Source: Rhodococcus sp. (in: high G+C Gram-positive bacteria) (GTDB taxonomy: Bacteria; Actinomycetota; Actinomycetes; Mycobacteriales; Mycobacteriaceae). From it: a DNA stretch of 56,557 nucleotides. Under the pieces are notes generated by a model. That model had not been told where the DNA came from. It was given only the letters and a program-made list of their open reading frames with translations, and did not search any database. Position 1 is the stretch's first letter. The number at the start of each line of letters is the position of its first letter. Of this stretch, positions 40,040 to 48,322 are shown piece after piece. The position numbers and the translations under genes were made by a program. The stretch lies in the NCBI RefSeq assembly GCF_023264675.1, contig NZ_JAHFVG010000037.1:1-56557 (forward strand), read 5' to 3'.

Positions 40040-41208
40040 GGAGTGCCCCAGAGCTTTTCATAACCCTCGACGTACGCGGTGCCGTAGCCCTTGTCCGGAG
40101 CGGGAGGTGTGCCGGTCTGGTCGATGTTGTCCGCGGTGATGAGCTTGAGGGGTGTTGCTTGAGCTCCCTCGGCGACGGGCTCCGTTCCGGTGAGCAGACG
40201 CCCTGCCTGATCCATCGTGGCCCAGGCAAGCCAGGGGATCGACTCGCCGACGTTCATCGTGACGATTCCGTCGTCCTGCTGAATCTTCAGCACGGCCGGA
40301 GTGCCGTTGACCGAGGAGATCTCGACCGAACCCTTCTTACCCGCCGCCACGATGCCCGATTGCGCATACAGCGACATCGAATCGTAGATGGGCAGAATGA
40401 AGTCGATCGACGGATCGGAGGTCAGCGCGGATTGCACCTCGGTCTGGATCTTGGTGGCCCAATCGGCCACCGGGACGTTTACGACCTTGGCAGTACAGGC
40501 GGGACAGTACTTGCCCAGTTCGTCCTGCATCGCCGCAACCTCAGCCTCGGCGGGAGGCACTTCGTTCGAGGTGATGATCAGCGCGTTGCCTTTGCCCTCG
40601 GTCTGCTTGATCATCCAGTCGACGGTGAGCCTGTTCGCCTCGGACAACGGCGCATCGGTGTAGGCCGAGATCAGGTCGGTGATCGCCGGATCGACCGGTT
40701 CGCCGCGAAGCAGAGTGTGGGTCAGCAGGATCGGGATTCCAGCCGCCTTCGCCTTCTGCAACGACGGCGCAATCAGCGTGGCGTCGATTCCCTGCGACAG
40801 AACGATCAGGTCGGCCTTCTGGTTGATCGCCTGCTCGACTCCCGACGTCCACTGCGCAGGCTGGCCCTGATTGGTGTATTCGACCCATGTGGCGCCGTAG
40901 CGCTCGGCAACGAGCTTGGATTCGTCGTCCACCGCGACGTTGTACGGGTTTGCACTGCTGGTCGGGATCGCGAAGATTGTCTTTCCGGCGATCGTCTTCA
41001 TGTCGAATGCCGGTGCATCGAGGGTGAATTGGGGATCGGATTCATACTTGGCCAACTGCTCGGTCGCATAGGTGACACCAGCGGCGATGTCTTCGTCGGA
41101 TGCGTCGACGGCGCTCGAACTTGCCGTGCTGCACGATGCGAGCAGAAGCGCGGACAGTGTTCCGGCGAGCGCGACACCGAAGGCGCGGGACGGGAGGGAA
41201 TGTCGCAT
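40036..41208 (-). CDS. Ribose-type substrate-binding lipoprotein (operon 2)
   Basis: A 390-residue type I periplasmic-binding lipoprotein with a signal peptide ending LLLASC. An N-terminal linker precedes KTIFAIPTSSANPYN, and DLIVLSQGIDATLIAPSLQK is the family ligand-binding pattern. An internal CPAC pair is unusual for the family and may form a disulfide. It begins operon 2 (binding protein, ATPase, permease, M20 hydrolase). Its promoter at 41333-41361 shares a 19-bp sequence with the rutA promoter, so its ligand is probably related to the RutA substrate. Confidence 0.9.
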   Translation of the reverse strand: MRHSLPSRAFGVALAGTLSALLLASCSTASSSAVDASDEDIAAGVTYATEQLAKYESDPQFTLDAPAFDMKTIAGKTIFAIPTSSANPYNVAVDDESKLVAERYGATWVEYTNQGQPAQWTSGVEQAINQKADLIVLSQGIDATLIAPSLQKAKAAGIPILLTHTLLRGEPVDPAITDLISAYTDAPLSEANRLTVDWMIKQTEGKGNALIITSNEVPPAEAEVAAMQDELGKYCPACTAKVVNVPVADWATKIQTEVQSALTSDPSIDFILPIYDSMSLYAQSGIVAAGKKGSVEISSVNGTPAVLKIQQDDGIVTMNVGESIPWLAWATMDQAGRLLTGTEPVAEGAQATPLKLITADNIDQTGTPPAPDKGYGTAYVEGYEKLWGTP

Positions 41209-41322
41209 GTGGTTCTGTACTCCTCGGGAGGATTCGTGAGAATGAACGATCGGTGCCGAGAATGTCGGTCCGTCGTGAAAACCGGGAAAGAGTCGCGGCG
41301 CCGGCGCTGGCTGCCACTGTTC

Positions 41323-41361
41323 GATGACTTCGAATGTATTGCCTGGTCAGGAGGTAATCAA
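41323..41361 (-). promoter_or_regulatory. Promoter of operon 2 with shared 19-bp operator-like motif
   Basis: On the minus strand, -35 TTGATT (41356-41361) and -10 TACATT (41333-41338) are 17 bp apart. The plus-strand sequence GATGACTTCGAATGTATTG at 41323-41341 includes the -10 and is repeated exactly at 48224-48242 upstream of rutA. The motif is an imperfect palindrome around TTCGAA. Confidence 0.7.
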
Positions 41362-41418
41362 CCGGGGCAGGGTTACAAGACCGGTTCACAGGTTGCTTTT
41401 GCGTTACCGAGTCATGCA

Positions 41419-42279
41419 TCAACCAATAGTTCTGCTGGGCAGTCCATTACGATCGCCTCCCGCGAGTGTCACACGGGCCGAACACATGCCGGGCCTGCGC
41501 GAGATGGCCAGGGACTGCACATCCCCGTCGGGTCCTCGCGTCGTCGTCTCCTGGATCAGTACCGCGGCTCCGCTGTCGATTCCGAGGGCTGCCGCGAGAT
41601 CCCCGTCCGCAAGGGTTGCGTAGGAGACGATGTCGCAGTGACGTTCGCTCGAAGTCGGCAGTTCGCCGAAGTCCGAGACCTGGCCTGCACCGAACACCGC
41701 CGCGTACAGCGCCCGGGAATGCCGTGTCGCCGCCGAGCGCGCAGGCTCACGTCGGTACTCCGTGATCAATTCGACTGTTCTGGTTTCGATCTCGACGACA
41801 CTCTCGGTGACGATCAGCACCGAGCATCCACCGAAGACCGATGTCGTAACCGGATCCACCGCCATCGGTGCACTCGACAGAGTGCGTCGCCTGCACCAGC
41901 TCGACTCCTCGTCGATATCGGAACCGTCCAGGAGATGCCCGGCGATTCGAAATCCGGTGCCGTCGTCCGACCTGCAGGCTCCGGCGAAGTCCATCACCGT
42001 TGTTCCTCGGCGCCTGCCGCGTTCGATCAATCCGTCCTCGACCAGATGCGCGAGTGCGCCGCGCACCGCGGCCCTCCCTGCCGCGAACGCCGCGCCGAGG
42101 TCTTGCTCGCGCAGTTGCATTCCGCGCCCTACCTCGCCGAGTCGAATCGCTGCCCTCAGCTTTTCGTACACTTCGAAGCTTCGATTTTCCTCACGGCGCT
42201 GCGCCTGCCTGTTGGCCGCTCGGTTGTCGGCCCGCGCTCTCTCGTACCGGTCACGGATACTCTGCGATGCCGACGTCAC
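41419..42279 (-). CDS. GntR-family transcriptional regulator
   Basis: A 286-residue regulator. A basic N-terminal tail precedes a winged helix-turn-helix at about residues 35-95 (SFEVYEKLRAAIRLGEVGRG, then QDLGAAFAAGRAAVRGALAH). The C-terminal half resembles a UTRA/HutC-like effector domain, with ALGIDSGAAVLIQETTTRGP near the end. It overlaps the isochorismatase-fold gene by 4 nt and ends operon 3. It is one of two candidates, with the LacI protein at 48323, for binding the motif shared by operons 2 and 3. The assignment of the C-terminal domain is less certain than the HTH. Confidence 0.78.
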   Translation of the reverse strand: MTSASQSIRDRYERARADNRAANRQAQRREENRSFEVYEKLRAAIRLGEVGRGMQLREQDLGAAFAAGRAAVRGALAHLVEDGLIERGRRRGTTVMDFAGACRSDDGTGFRIAGHLLDGSDIDEESSWCRRRTLSSAPMAVDPVTTSVFGGCSVLIVTESVVEIETRTVELITEYRREPARSAATRHSRALYAAVFGAGQVSDFGELPTSSERHCDIVSYATLADGDLAAALGIDSGAAVLIQETTTRGPDGDVQSLAISRRPGMCSARVTLAGGDRNGLPSRTIG

Positions 42280-42905
42280 TGCAGATCTGCCAAATATTTC
42301 TCGACCTGCCCCTGCGTCCAGACTTCGCCCATCTTGTGGCGAATGTCGAATAGATTCGACTCGTGAACGGCCGGATCACGATCTCCAACAGCATCTTCCA
42401 CGACGATCGGAACGAATCCGTACTGCATCGCATCGAGAGTGGACGCCCGCACGCAACCACTCGTCGACAACCCGCCGATGAGCAGGGTGTCCACGCGCAA
42501 CGCTGTGAGCATCGACGCCAGATCGGTACCGAAGAACGCGCTCGGATAGTGCTTGGTCACCAGCACCTCGGTGGACAGGGGCTCGACACCGTCGATGATC
42601 TTCGCGAACGGACTACCGGGGAAGTACGCCTTCAATGCCGGGACCTTGCGAAAGAAGATCCCGCCGTCGATACCGTCCGCCCGGAGCGAGACCTCGGTGA
42701 CGAAAACGGGGATCCCGGATCGGCGAGCACGCGCGAGCAGAACCTTCATGCCTTCCACCTTGTCCTCGACACCCGCATACAACGAGCACTCCGGATCGAT
42801 GTACGCCCGAACCGGATCCACCAGCAGAAGTGCGGGCCGATTCCCCGGCGTCAGCGCATGACCGAAGCCGGACTGCGCGTAGTCGTCGTCCTGATGTTCT
42901 CTCAT
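42276..42905 (-). CDS. Isochorismatase-fold cysteine amidohydrolase (N-carbamoylsarcosine-amidase-like)
   Basis: A 209-residue cysteine hydrolase. The catalytic triad is visible: Asp in ALLLVDPVRAYID, Lys in VLVTKHYPSAFF and Cys in IGGLSTSGCVRAS. The GLSTSGC form is closer to N-carbamoylsarcosine amidase than to RutB, although both belong to this fold. It would hydrolyse a carbamoyl or ureido amide to release ammonia and carbon dioxide, a fitting step after ring opening by the RutA-type enzyme. ATG at 42905 overlaps the MFS stop (ATGA). A weak AGGAG-type sequence lies upstream. Confidence 0.85.
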   Translation of the reverse strand: MREHQDDDYAQSGFGHALTPGNRPALLLVDPVRAYIDPECSLYAGVEDKVEGMKVLLARARRSGIPVFVTEVSLRADGIDGGIFFRKVPALKAYFPGSPFAKIIDGVEPLSTEVLVTKHYPSAFFGTDLASMLTALRVDTLLIGGLSTSGCVRASTLDAMQYGFVPIVVEDAVGDRDPAVHESNLFDIRHKMGEVWTQGQVEKYLADLQ

Positions 42906-44398
42906 CGCGTGATCTCCTCGGGTAACCGGTTGTCGTCGAGCCTCGTTCGATCGTCCTGTGTCTTGTACTGACGTGGCAACGTCGCGCACACCACGGCTCC
43001 GATGGCCGCGACGATCGCCAGAACCGCCGCGGCGTGCACCACTCCGTCGACGAAGACGTCCACCCGACCGGAACCGAGCGTCGTCAAGGTTCCGCCGTAC
43101 GCAGCGCGTCTGGAATCGGGATCGAGGCCTGCAGTGGCAACAGCGAGCGCGAGCGCGGTGCTCACCAGAAATCCGACGTTCTGCAGGGCTGACCTGACTC
43201 CGTTGGCAATACCTCGGCGTTGCTCGGACACCACGAACATCAGAGCGCTGGTACTGGGCGTCATGAACACGCCGGTGCCGAAGCCCACGACGAAGAGCGA
43301 CCCTCCCATGGCCATCATGTTCGACTCCGTCGCGGCGCTCGCCGCGAACCCGCACGCGCCGAACGCGATTGCGGCCATGCCGAAAGCACACAACAGCCTC
43401 GGCTCGATCCGGTTCACCAGTGATCCGACAGCCGACGCTGCGAGAAGGGTTCCCACCGCTGCCGGCAACACGAGGACACCGGCAGCCAGCGGATCGGAAT
43501 TCTGCGTCGCTTGCACGTAGAGCGATGCCATCAACACCAATGCATACTGACTGACGGCATTGAGCAATACCGCCGCGTAGAGAGTGGCTCGACTGCGGTC
43601 GGCGAACAATGTCAGGTCGACGAGCGGGAATCGCCTGCGGTGCTGCACCATCAGAAATGCAGCGAACAGCATGACGGCAGTGGCACCGGACACCCACGGT
43701 GCCCATGGCCTGCCCTCGCCGAAGATGCCCGGCGTCAACGCACATACGGCGGCGACGAGAGCGGCCGTCGACAAGCACGCGCCGATTCCGTCGAACGGCT
43801 CACGAGCAGCAGGGTTCTCACCGCGAGGCGGCACCACCACGAAGGATCCGACGAGCGCACAGAGCCCGAGTGGGATACAGATCCAGAACAACCCGGACCA
43901 TCCCCACCACGCCGTCGCAACTCCGCCGACCACCGGCCCGGCCATCTGACCGATCGCGGCGACCGCCGCGTTCCATCCGAGTCCTCGGCCGAGAATGCGT
44001 GACGGAAAGGCGTCGGTCAAGATCGCGGTCGTGTTGGTGACGATCGCTGCCGCCCCGATCGCCTGCACGACGCGTGCCGCGATCAGCATCGACGCCGATC
44101 CGCTCAGCGCACAGGCCAGCGTGGCCGCCGTGAAGACGGCGAGACCCGCGATGTACACGGGCCGTCGTCCGAACATGTCGGCAACACGCCCGAACACGAG
44201 AATCAACGCGGTGGTGACGAGCATGTAACTGATCAGAATCCAGTTCGCCTGCGACGCAGTGGCACCCAACTCGCGCGTCATCGTCGGCAGCGCGACGGCG
44301 ACCCCGCTGATGTTGACGAACACCGCGACCACGCCGACGCTGGTCGCGACGAGCACATGCCAGGGTGAACGCACTGCTGCTGCGCTAGTCGCCACCAC
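42902..44398 (-). CDS. MFS transporter, DHA2 (EmrB/QacA) type
   Basis: A protein of about 498 residues with 14 predicted transmembrane helices. Motif A is GRVADMFGRRPVYIAG between helices 2 and 3, and the MAGPVVGG motif C region lies in helix 5. DHA2 proteins export drugs or metabolites by proton antiport. In this operon it may export a toxic intermediate or move the substrate. The start is uncertain: GTG 44398 or 44395 lies after a GGTGGG sequence, and GTG 44413 is also open. Any of them overlaps the end of the amidase gene. Confidence 0.85.
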   Translation of the reverse strand: MVATSAAAVRSPWHVLVATSVGVVAVFVNISGVAVALPTMTRELGATASQANWILISYMLVTTALILVFGRVADMFGRRPVYIAGLAVFTAATLACALSGSASMLIAARVVQAIGAAAIVTNTTAILTDAFPSRILGRGLGWNAAVAAIGQMAGPVVGGVATAWWGWSGLFWICIPLGLCALVGSFVVVPPRGENPAAREPFDGIGACLSTAALVAAVCALTPGIFGEGRPWAPWVSGATAVMLFAAFLMVQHRRRFPLVDLTLFADRSRATLYAAVLLNAVSQYALVLMASLYVQATQNSDPLAAGVLVLPAAVGTLLAASAVGSLVNRIEPRLLCAFGMAAIAFGACGFAASAATESNMMAMGGSLFVVGFGTGVFMTPSTSALMFVVSEQRRGIANGVRSALQNVGFLVSTALALAVATAGLDPDSRRAAYGGTLTTLGSGRVDVFVDGVVHAAAVLAIVAAIGAVVCATLPRQYKTQDDRTRLDDNRLPEEITR

Positions 44399-46049
44399 AA
44401 CCCACCGGAACACGTAGGTGATGTGAAGTAATGGCCTGAAAACGTTGCGCTACATCGAGACACAGCATGTCGGTGCCCGGTCGACCCACCAGTTGAACAC
44501 CGACCGGTAGACCGTCGAGGGTGCCGGCAGGGAGCATGACAGCCGGAAACCCCAGGTAGTCGAACACCGACGTGTTACGCCCGATGACGGACTGCATGGG
44601 CAGTCTGACTCCGTCGATGGACACCGTCACATCCGACAATCTCGCGGCGGTCGCTCCAATTCCCGGTGTGAGCAGGAAATCGATTCCCGCGTCGTCCCAC
44701 AGGCTCAGCGCACGTTGTTGGGCAGCGGCACGGCGACGCACCGAACGTAAGTAGTCGACGGCGCTCGGGACCGTCCCGCGTGCGATACGTACCTGAGTAC
44801 CGGTATCGAACATCGCGAACTTCTCAGCGTTCTGCTCCTGGTTGGATGCAAGCTCACATGTCAGCAGCACAGTGACGTCGTCGTGCATGCGGTGAACGTC
44901 GCCGACACCGACCTCGGGCATCGACACTCCGGCGTTCTCGAACACCGACACCGCGCCGTCGAACGCCGCCAGCACTCCCCGATCACACAGTTCGGTGAAC
45001 CACCCACCGGCTCTGCCGATCCGAGCATCGGTCAAGGAGCTCGTGAGTCCGCCGCTCAGTGCTGTCGTCACGGCGCGCTCGGGCAGCGCTTCCGGGTCCA
45101 CACCGTCGGGGCCGCTGACATGGGGCAGGACCAGTGCAAGATCGGCTGCCGAACGGGCCATCGGTCCGACGTGGTCGAGCGTCCAGGACAACGAGGCGAC
45201 GCCGGTTCGCGGGACGAGTCCGTAGGTCGGCTTGATGCCCGTCAGATTGCACAGCGCACTGGGCACACGGATCGACCCGCCGGTGTCGGTGCCGAGGGCG
45301 AGCGGAACGAGCCTGGCGGCGAGCGCCGCCGCCGATCCGGTGGACGATCCGCCGGTCCAGCGAGTTGCGTCCCACGGGTTCGCCACGGGTCCGTAGCGCG
45401 CATTGTGTGGAGCACCGCAGGCGAACTCGGTCGTTGCCGACATGAACACCGGAACTGCCCCGACCGATCTGAGACGGGCCACGACCACCGAATCCGATGG
45501 CGCGATGCGATCACCGGTGACCAGCGAGCCACAGGTGACTCGGGCACCCGCGACATCGATGATGTCCTTGACCGCGAACGGAATCCCTTCCAGGGGCCGC
45601 GCGGAGCCGGCGGCCCATCGTCGGTCGCTCTCGGCGAATGCCTCTTCGGTGCCCGCGATCGTCGACACTATGGCGTCCGGGGCAGGCCCTGAAGCGCCCC
45701 AGCGGGGCCGCAGCGAGGCCAACACCGCAGTCGGGGTCAGTGCGCCGGACGCATACGCGGACAACAACTCCCCCACCCCGAGCTCGTAGGGACTGCGGCC
45801 GGCGATCCCGAAGGCGGGCGTCGGGAGGACGTCGGTGGATACATTCGAATGCACTGCGGGCCGACGCTGAAGAACGAGGCGTCCCGAACCCGGCTCCGAT
45901 CCGGCAGCAGGCGACGCTGCGACGGGCGCCGATCTCGACGCACCGAGAATGTCGGCCATGTCGGCCTGCGCTCGTTCGGTCAGCTCCTGCAGCGACGACG
46001 CCCGAGCAGCGGTCAGATCCGGGTAGTCGACGCCGGTAACGGCGGTCAC
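44385..46049 (-). CDS. Amidase-signature family hydrolase
   Basis: A 554-residue amidase. The Ser-Ser-Lys triad is visible: Lys in FAVKDIIDVAG, cis-Ser in the TGGSSTGSAAALAA glycine-rich block and the nucleophile in GTDTGGSIRVP. An N-terminal extension of about 85 residues, partly alanine/proline-rich (near SRSAPVAASPAAG), has no match I recognise. The family cleaves amides, ureides and carbamates such as allophanate. GTG at 46049 overlaps the nitrilase stop (GTGA), so the two hydrolases are coupled. It probably acts on an open-chain amide produced from the RutA product. Confidence 0.87.
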   Translation of the reverse strand: MTAVTGVDYPDLTAARASSLQELTERAQADMADILGASRSAPVAASPAAGSEPGSGRLVLQRRPAVHSNVSTDVLPTPAFGIAGRSPYELGVGELLSAYASGALTPTAVLASLRPRWGASGPAPDAIVSTIAGTEEAFAESDRRWAAGSARPLEGIPFAVKDIIDVAGARVTCGSLVTGDRIAPSDSVVVARLRSVGAVPVFMSATTEFACGAPHNARYGPVANPWDATRWTGGSSTGSAAALAARLVPLALGTDTGGSIRVPSALCNLTGIKPTYGLVPRTGVASLSWTLDHVGPMARSAADLALVLPHVSGPDGVDPEALPERAVTTALSGGLTSSLTDARIGRAGGWFTELCDRGVLAAFDGAVSVFENAGVSMPEVGVGDVHRMHDDVTVLLTCELASNQEQNAEKFAMFDTGTQVRIARGTVPSAVDYLRSVRRRAAAQQRALSLWDDAGIDFLLTPGIGATAARLSDVTVSIDGVRLPMQSVIGRNTSVFDYLGFPAVMLPAGTLDGLPVGVQLVGRPGTDMLCLDVAQRFQAITSHHLRVPVGCGGD

Positions 46050-46996
46050 AGAGCAACGCTCGCGCCGGCTCGCGGCTGCACGGCTTCGGTTCCCGCGGTC
46101 AAACGCGCCAGCAAGGACATCACGTCGGCGCGTCGATCCCGACCGAGGGGAAACGCGGCCCTCGTCGCCGTCACCGCGGCGAGGTCGATGGTGAAGCGCA
46201 CGATGTCGCCCGTCGCGTGCGGCCGGGCGTCGGCTACGACCTTCCCGGTGGGATCGATGACGGACGAGCGTCCGAAATAGCTGACGGTCGTGCCGTCGAG
46301 CTCCTCGACGCCGCCTCGGTTGGCGGCCAGCACCCACGTCTGAGATTCCATTGCGCGAGTTTGCAGTTCGGCGACGAACAGGTCCTCCCGGGTACCGAGC
46401 GAGGACACCACCGCGAGCACGACCTCGGCCCCCATCGCACGGGCGACGGCCCAGTACTCGGGAAAGCTGCGGTCGTAGCAAATGACACACCCGATGCGGG
46501 TGCCCAGAATGTCCAGGACAACGGGCGCCTGGCCAGGGGCGAAGAAGTACTTCTCGTCGATGTCGACGTCACCGACCCAGTTCGCGGGAATCGACAGCTT
46601 GCGATACGCGGCGACGGGCGCACCCTCGGCGGTCGCCCACGGGACGATCTCGCCGCCTGCATCGACGACGATCACCGAGTTGTGGAAGACGTCGTGCGCG
46701 GTCCGCTCGTACATTCCGAACGCGATGGCGCACCCGAGTTCCTTGGCCAACGACCCGAATCTATCGGTGGTCGGTCCCGGAATGGTTGCAGCCCAACCCG
46801 ACCTGTCGAACTCGTGGCTCGTGCAGAAGTAGGGAGTGGTGATCAACTCGGGAAGCACGATGAGATCGGGGGCCTCGTCACCGTCGGCGGCCGCACGGAT
46901 CCACTGCTCCAACCGGGCCAGATTGTCCTCGATGTCGGCCGTCATCTGCCCCGCCTGTACCAGCGCGACGGTCAACGGCCTGGGTGTGGTGCTCAC
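46046..46996 (-). CDS. Nitrilase-superfamily carbon-nitrogen hydrolase
   Basis: A 316-residue carbon-nitrogen hydrolase. The Glu-Lys-Cys triad is visible: Glu in LIVLPELITTP, Lys in YRKLSIP and Cys in GCVICYDRSFPE. The Cys-Tyr-Asp context is typical of N-carbamoyl amino-acid amidases and beta-ureidopropionase-like members rather than true nitrilases. It may remove the carbamoyl group from a ring-opened pyrimidine. The ATG lies 93 bp downstream of the rutA-type stop, and a 14-bp perfect hairpin fills that gap. The C-terminus overlaps the amidase start by 4 nt. Confidence 0.87.
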   Translation of the reverse strand: MSTTPRPLTVALVQAGQMTADIEDNLARLEQWIRAAADGDEAPDLIVLPELITTPYFCTSHEFDRSGWAATIPGPTTDRFGSLAKELGCAIAFGMYERTAHDVFHNSVIVVDAGGEIVPWATAEGAPVAAYRKLSIPANWVGDVDIDEKYFFAPGQAPVVLDILGTRIGCVICYDRSFPEYWAVARAMGAEVVLAVVSSLGTREDLFVAELQTRAMESQTWVLAANRGGVEELDGTTVSYFGRSSVIDPTGKVVADARPHATGDIVRFTIDLAAVTATRAAFPLGRDRRADVMSLLARLTAGTEAVQPRAGASVAL

Positions 46997-47025
46997 GAAT
47001 GGCTCCCGGGGCTCATCAGAATGGA

Positions 47026-47065
47026 ACGGTCGACGACGGGCGCTGAAGGCACCGTCGTCGACCGT
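47026..47065 (-). terminator. Intra-operon hairpin between rutA and the nitrilase gene
   Basis: A perfect 14-bp stem (47026-47039 with 47052-47065) encloses a 12-nt loop in the only sizeable gap of operon 3. No T-run follows. It could be a partial terminator, a processing stop or a stabiliser of the rutA message. Confidence 0.5.
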
Positions 47066-47089
47066 GGTCGGAGGGGGTGATCGAGAAGG

Positions 47090-48175
47090 TCAGGCAGCAG
47101 CGACAGCGCGCCCCGAACGGCACTCCATCAACGGTTGGATACGGGTGCCGAAGTTCTCGATCCCCTGCACGAAATCGTCGAACACCAACATGATTCCCTT
47201 GCTCCCCTCGATGGCGGCGACATCGTCGAGCATCTTGGCGATGGTCGCGTACGACCCGACGAGCGTGCCCATGTTGAAGTTGATCGCGCCTTCGGGAAGC
47301 GAGATCGTCCGTGCCGTCGAGGAGTCGTCGGCCGTGACGTCGGTGGCGGACTGATCGGCCATCCACGCCAGAGCATTGGTGTCGGCGTTCTCGTTGTAGT
47401 CGGCCCATTTCGCCGCGGCGAGCTCGTCCGTCTCGTCCGCGATGACCATGAACAGTGGCAGAGCACCGACATCGCGTCCGGTCTTCTCCACCGCCTCGCC
47501 GAGAGCTTCGACCGTCGGCTCCAGTGCCGTCGGCGTGTTGACGCCCGTTCCCATGATGAAGTTGTAATCCGCGAATTCCGCCGCGAACTTCATTCCCTTG
47601 CCGCTCTGGCCTGCAGCAACGATGTCGATGTGGCCGTTGGTCGGACGAGGAGAGAGCACACACTCGTCCATGGAGTAGAAATCGCCCTTGAAGTTACAGA
47701 CGCCGTCGGCCCACAGTTCCTTCATCACGCGCACGTACTCCTCGGCGCGCTGGTAGCGGTTTCCGAAGTGCTCGTCGCCCGGCCACAATCCCATCTGCGT
47801 GTATTCCGCAGGCGCCCAGCCGGTTACGATGTTGACCCCGAAGCGGCCAGGAGCGATCGAGTCGATGGTCGCGGCCATGCGTGCCACGATGGCGGGCGGC
47901 AACGCCAGAATCGGCGTCGAAGCGTAGAGCTTGATTCTCTCGGTGACAGCCGCGAGACCTGCCATGAGAGTGAAGGATTCGAGGTTGTGGTCCCAGAATT
48001 CGGTGTCCCCGCCGAATCCCTTGAGCTTGATCATCGACAGCGCGAAATCGAGCCCGTGCTGCTCCGCCTTCTGGACGATCTCCTTGTTGAGCTCGAAGCT
48101 CGGCATGTACTGGGGCGCACTCTTGGAAATGAGCCAGCCATTGTTACCGATCGGGATGAAAACACCGATGTCCAT
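47090..48175 (-). CDS. rutA: RutA-type pyrimidine ring-opening flavin monooxygenase
   Basis: A 361-residue group C flavin monooxygenase (bacterial luciferase-like TIM barrel), strongly similar to E. coli RutA. Shared stretches include [15 protein letters not shown] [48 protein letters not shown] and [13 protein letters not shown]. RutA adds flavin-bound oxygen to uracil or thymine and opens the ring between N3 and C4. It needs reduced FMN from a flavin reductase (RutF), and none is encoded here. AGGA precedes the ATG. Its promoter at 48234-48262 carries the 19-bp motif also found before operon 2. The natural substrate may differ from uracil. Confidence 0.88.
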   Translation of the reverse strand: MDIGVFIPIGNNGWLISKSAPQYMPSFELNKEIVQKAEQHGLDFALSMIKLKGFGGDTEFWDHNLESFTLMAGLAAVTERIKLYASTPILALPPAIVARMAATIDSIAPGRFGVNIVTGWAPAEYTQMGLWPGDEHFGNRYQRAEEYVRVMKELWADGVCNFKGDFYSMDECVLSPRPTNGHIDIVAAGQSGKGMKFAAEFADYNFIMGTGVNTPTALEPTVEALGEAVEKTGRDVGALPLFMVIADETDELAAAKWADYNENADTNALAWMADQSATDVTADDSSTARTISLPEGAINFNMGTLVGSYATIAKMLDDVAAIEGSKGIMLVFDDFVQGIENFGTRIQPLMECRSGRAVAAA

Positions 48176-48223
48176 GAGTCCTCGATTCGTATCCGGCGGA
48201 AGTACTCAGCCTGGTCGGTTACT

Positions 48224-48262
48224 GATGACTTCGAATGTATTGATGCACTGTTGCCGAATCGG
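48224..48262 (-). promoter_or_regulatory. Promoter of the rutA operon with shared 19-bp operator-like motif
   Basis: GATGACTTCGAATGTATTG (plus strand, 48224-48242) is identical to the copy at 41323-41341. On the minus strand it gives -10 TACATT (48234-48239). Seventeen bases upstream the -35 is the weak CCGATT (48257-48262), sharing GATT with operon 2. The motif begins 49 bp before the rutA start. Confidence 0.65.
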
Positions 48263-48268
48263 TACCCA

Positions 48269-48280
48269 ACTGTAAACAGT
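48269..48280. promoter_or_regulatory. Second inverted repeat upstream of rutA
   Basis: ACTGTAAACAGT has perfect 5-bp arms (ACTGT/ACAGT) around AA. It lies just upstream of the rutA promoter -35 and 43 bp after the LacI-type stop. It has no counterpart in the operon 2 promoter, so it may bind a different regulator. Confidence 0.35.
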
Positions 48281-48322
48281 AGATTTCGCCGGTTGCCGCA
48301 GTGACAGCGGTCACGAGAACTG

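Noticed and set aside
40159..42366. A 735-codon plus-strand open frame across the binding-protein and GntR genes
   Set aside because: The minus strand has two well-supported genes and a promoter here. The plus-strand translation has no domain and is arginine-rich.
41419..48175. Complete canonical rut operon
   Set aside because: Only RutA is clearly present. The other hydrolases belong to different families, and RutC to RutG are missing.
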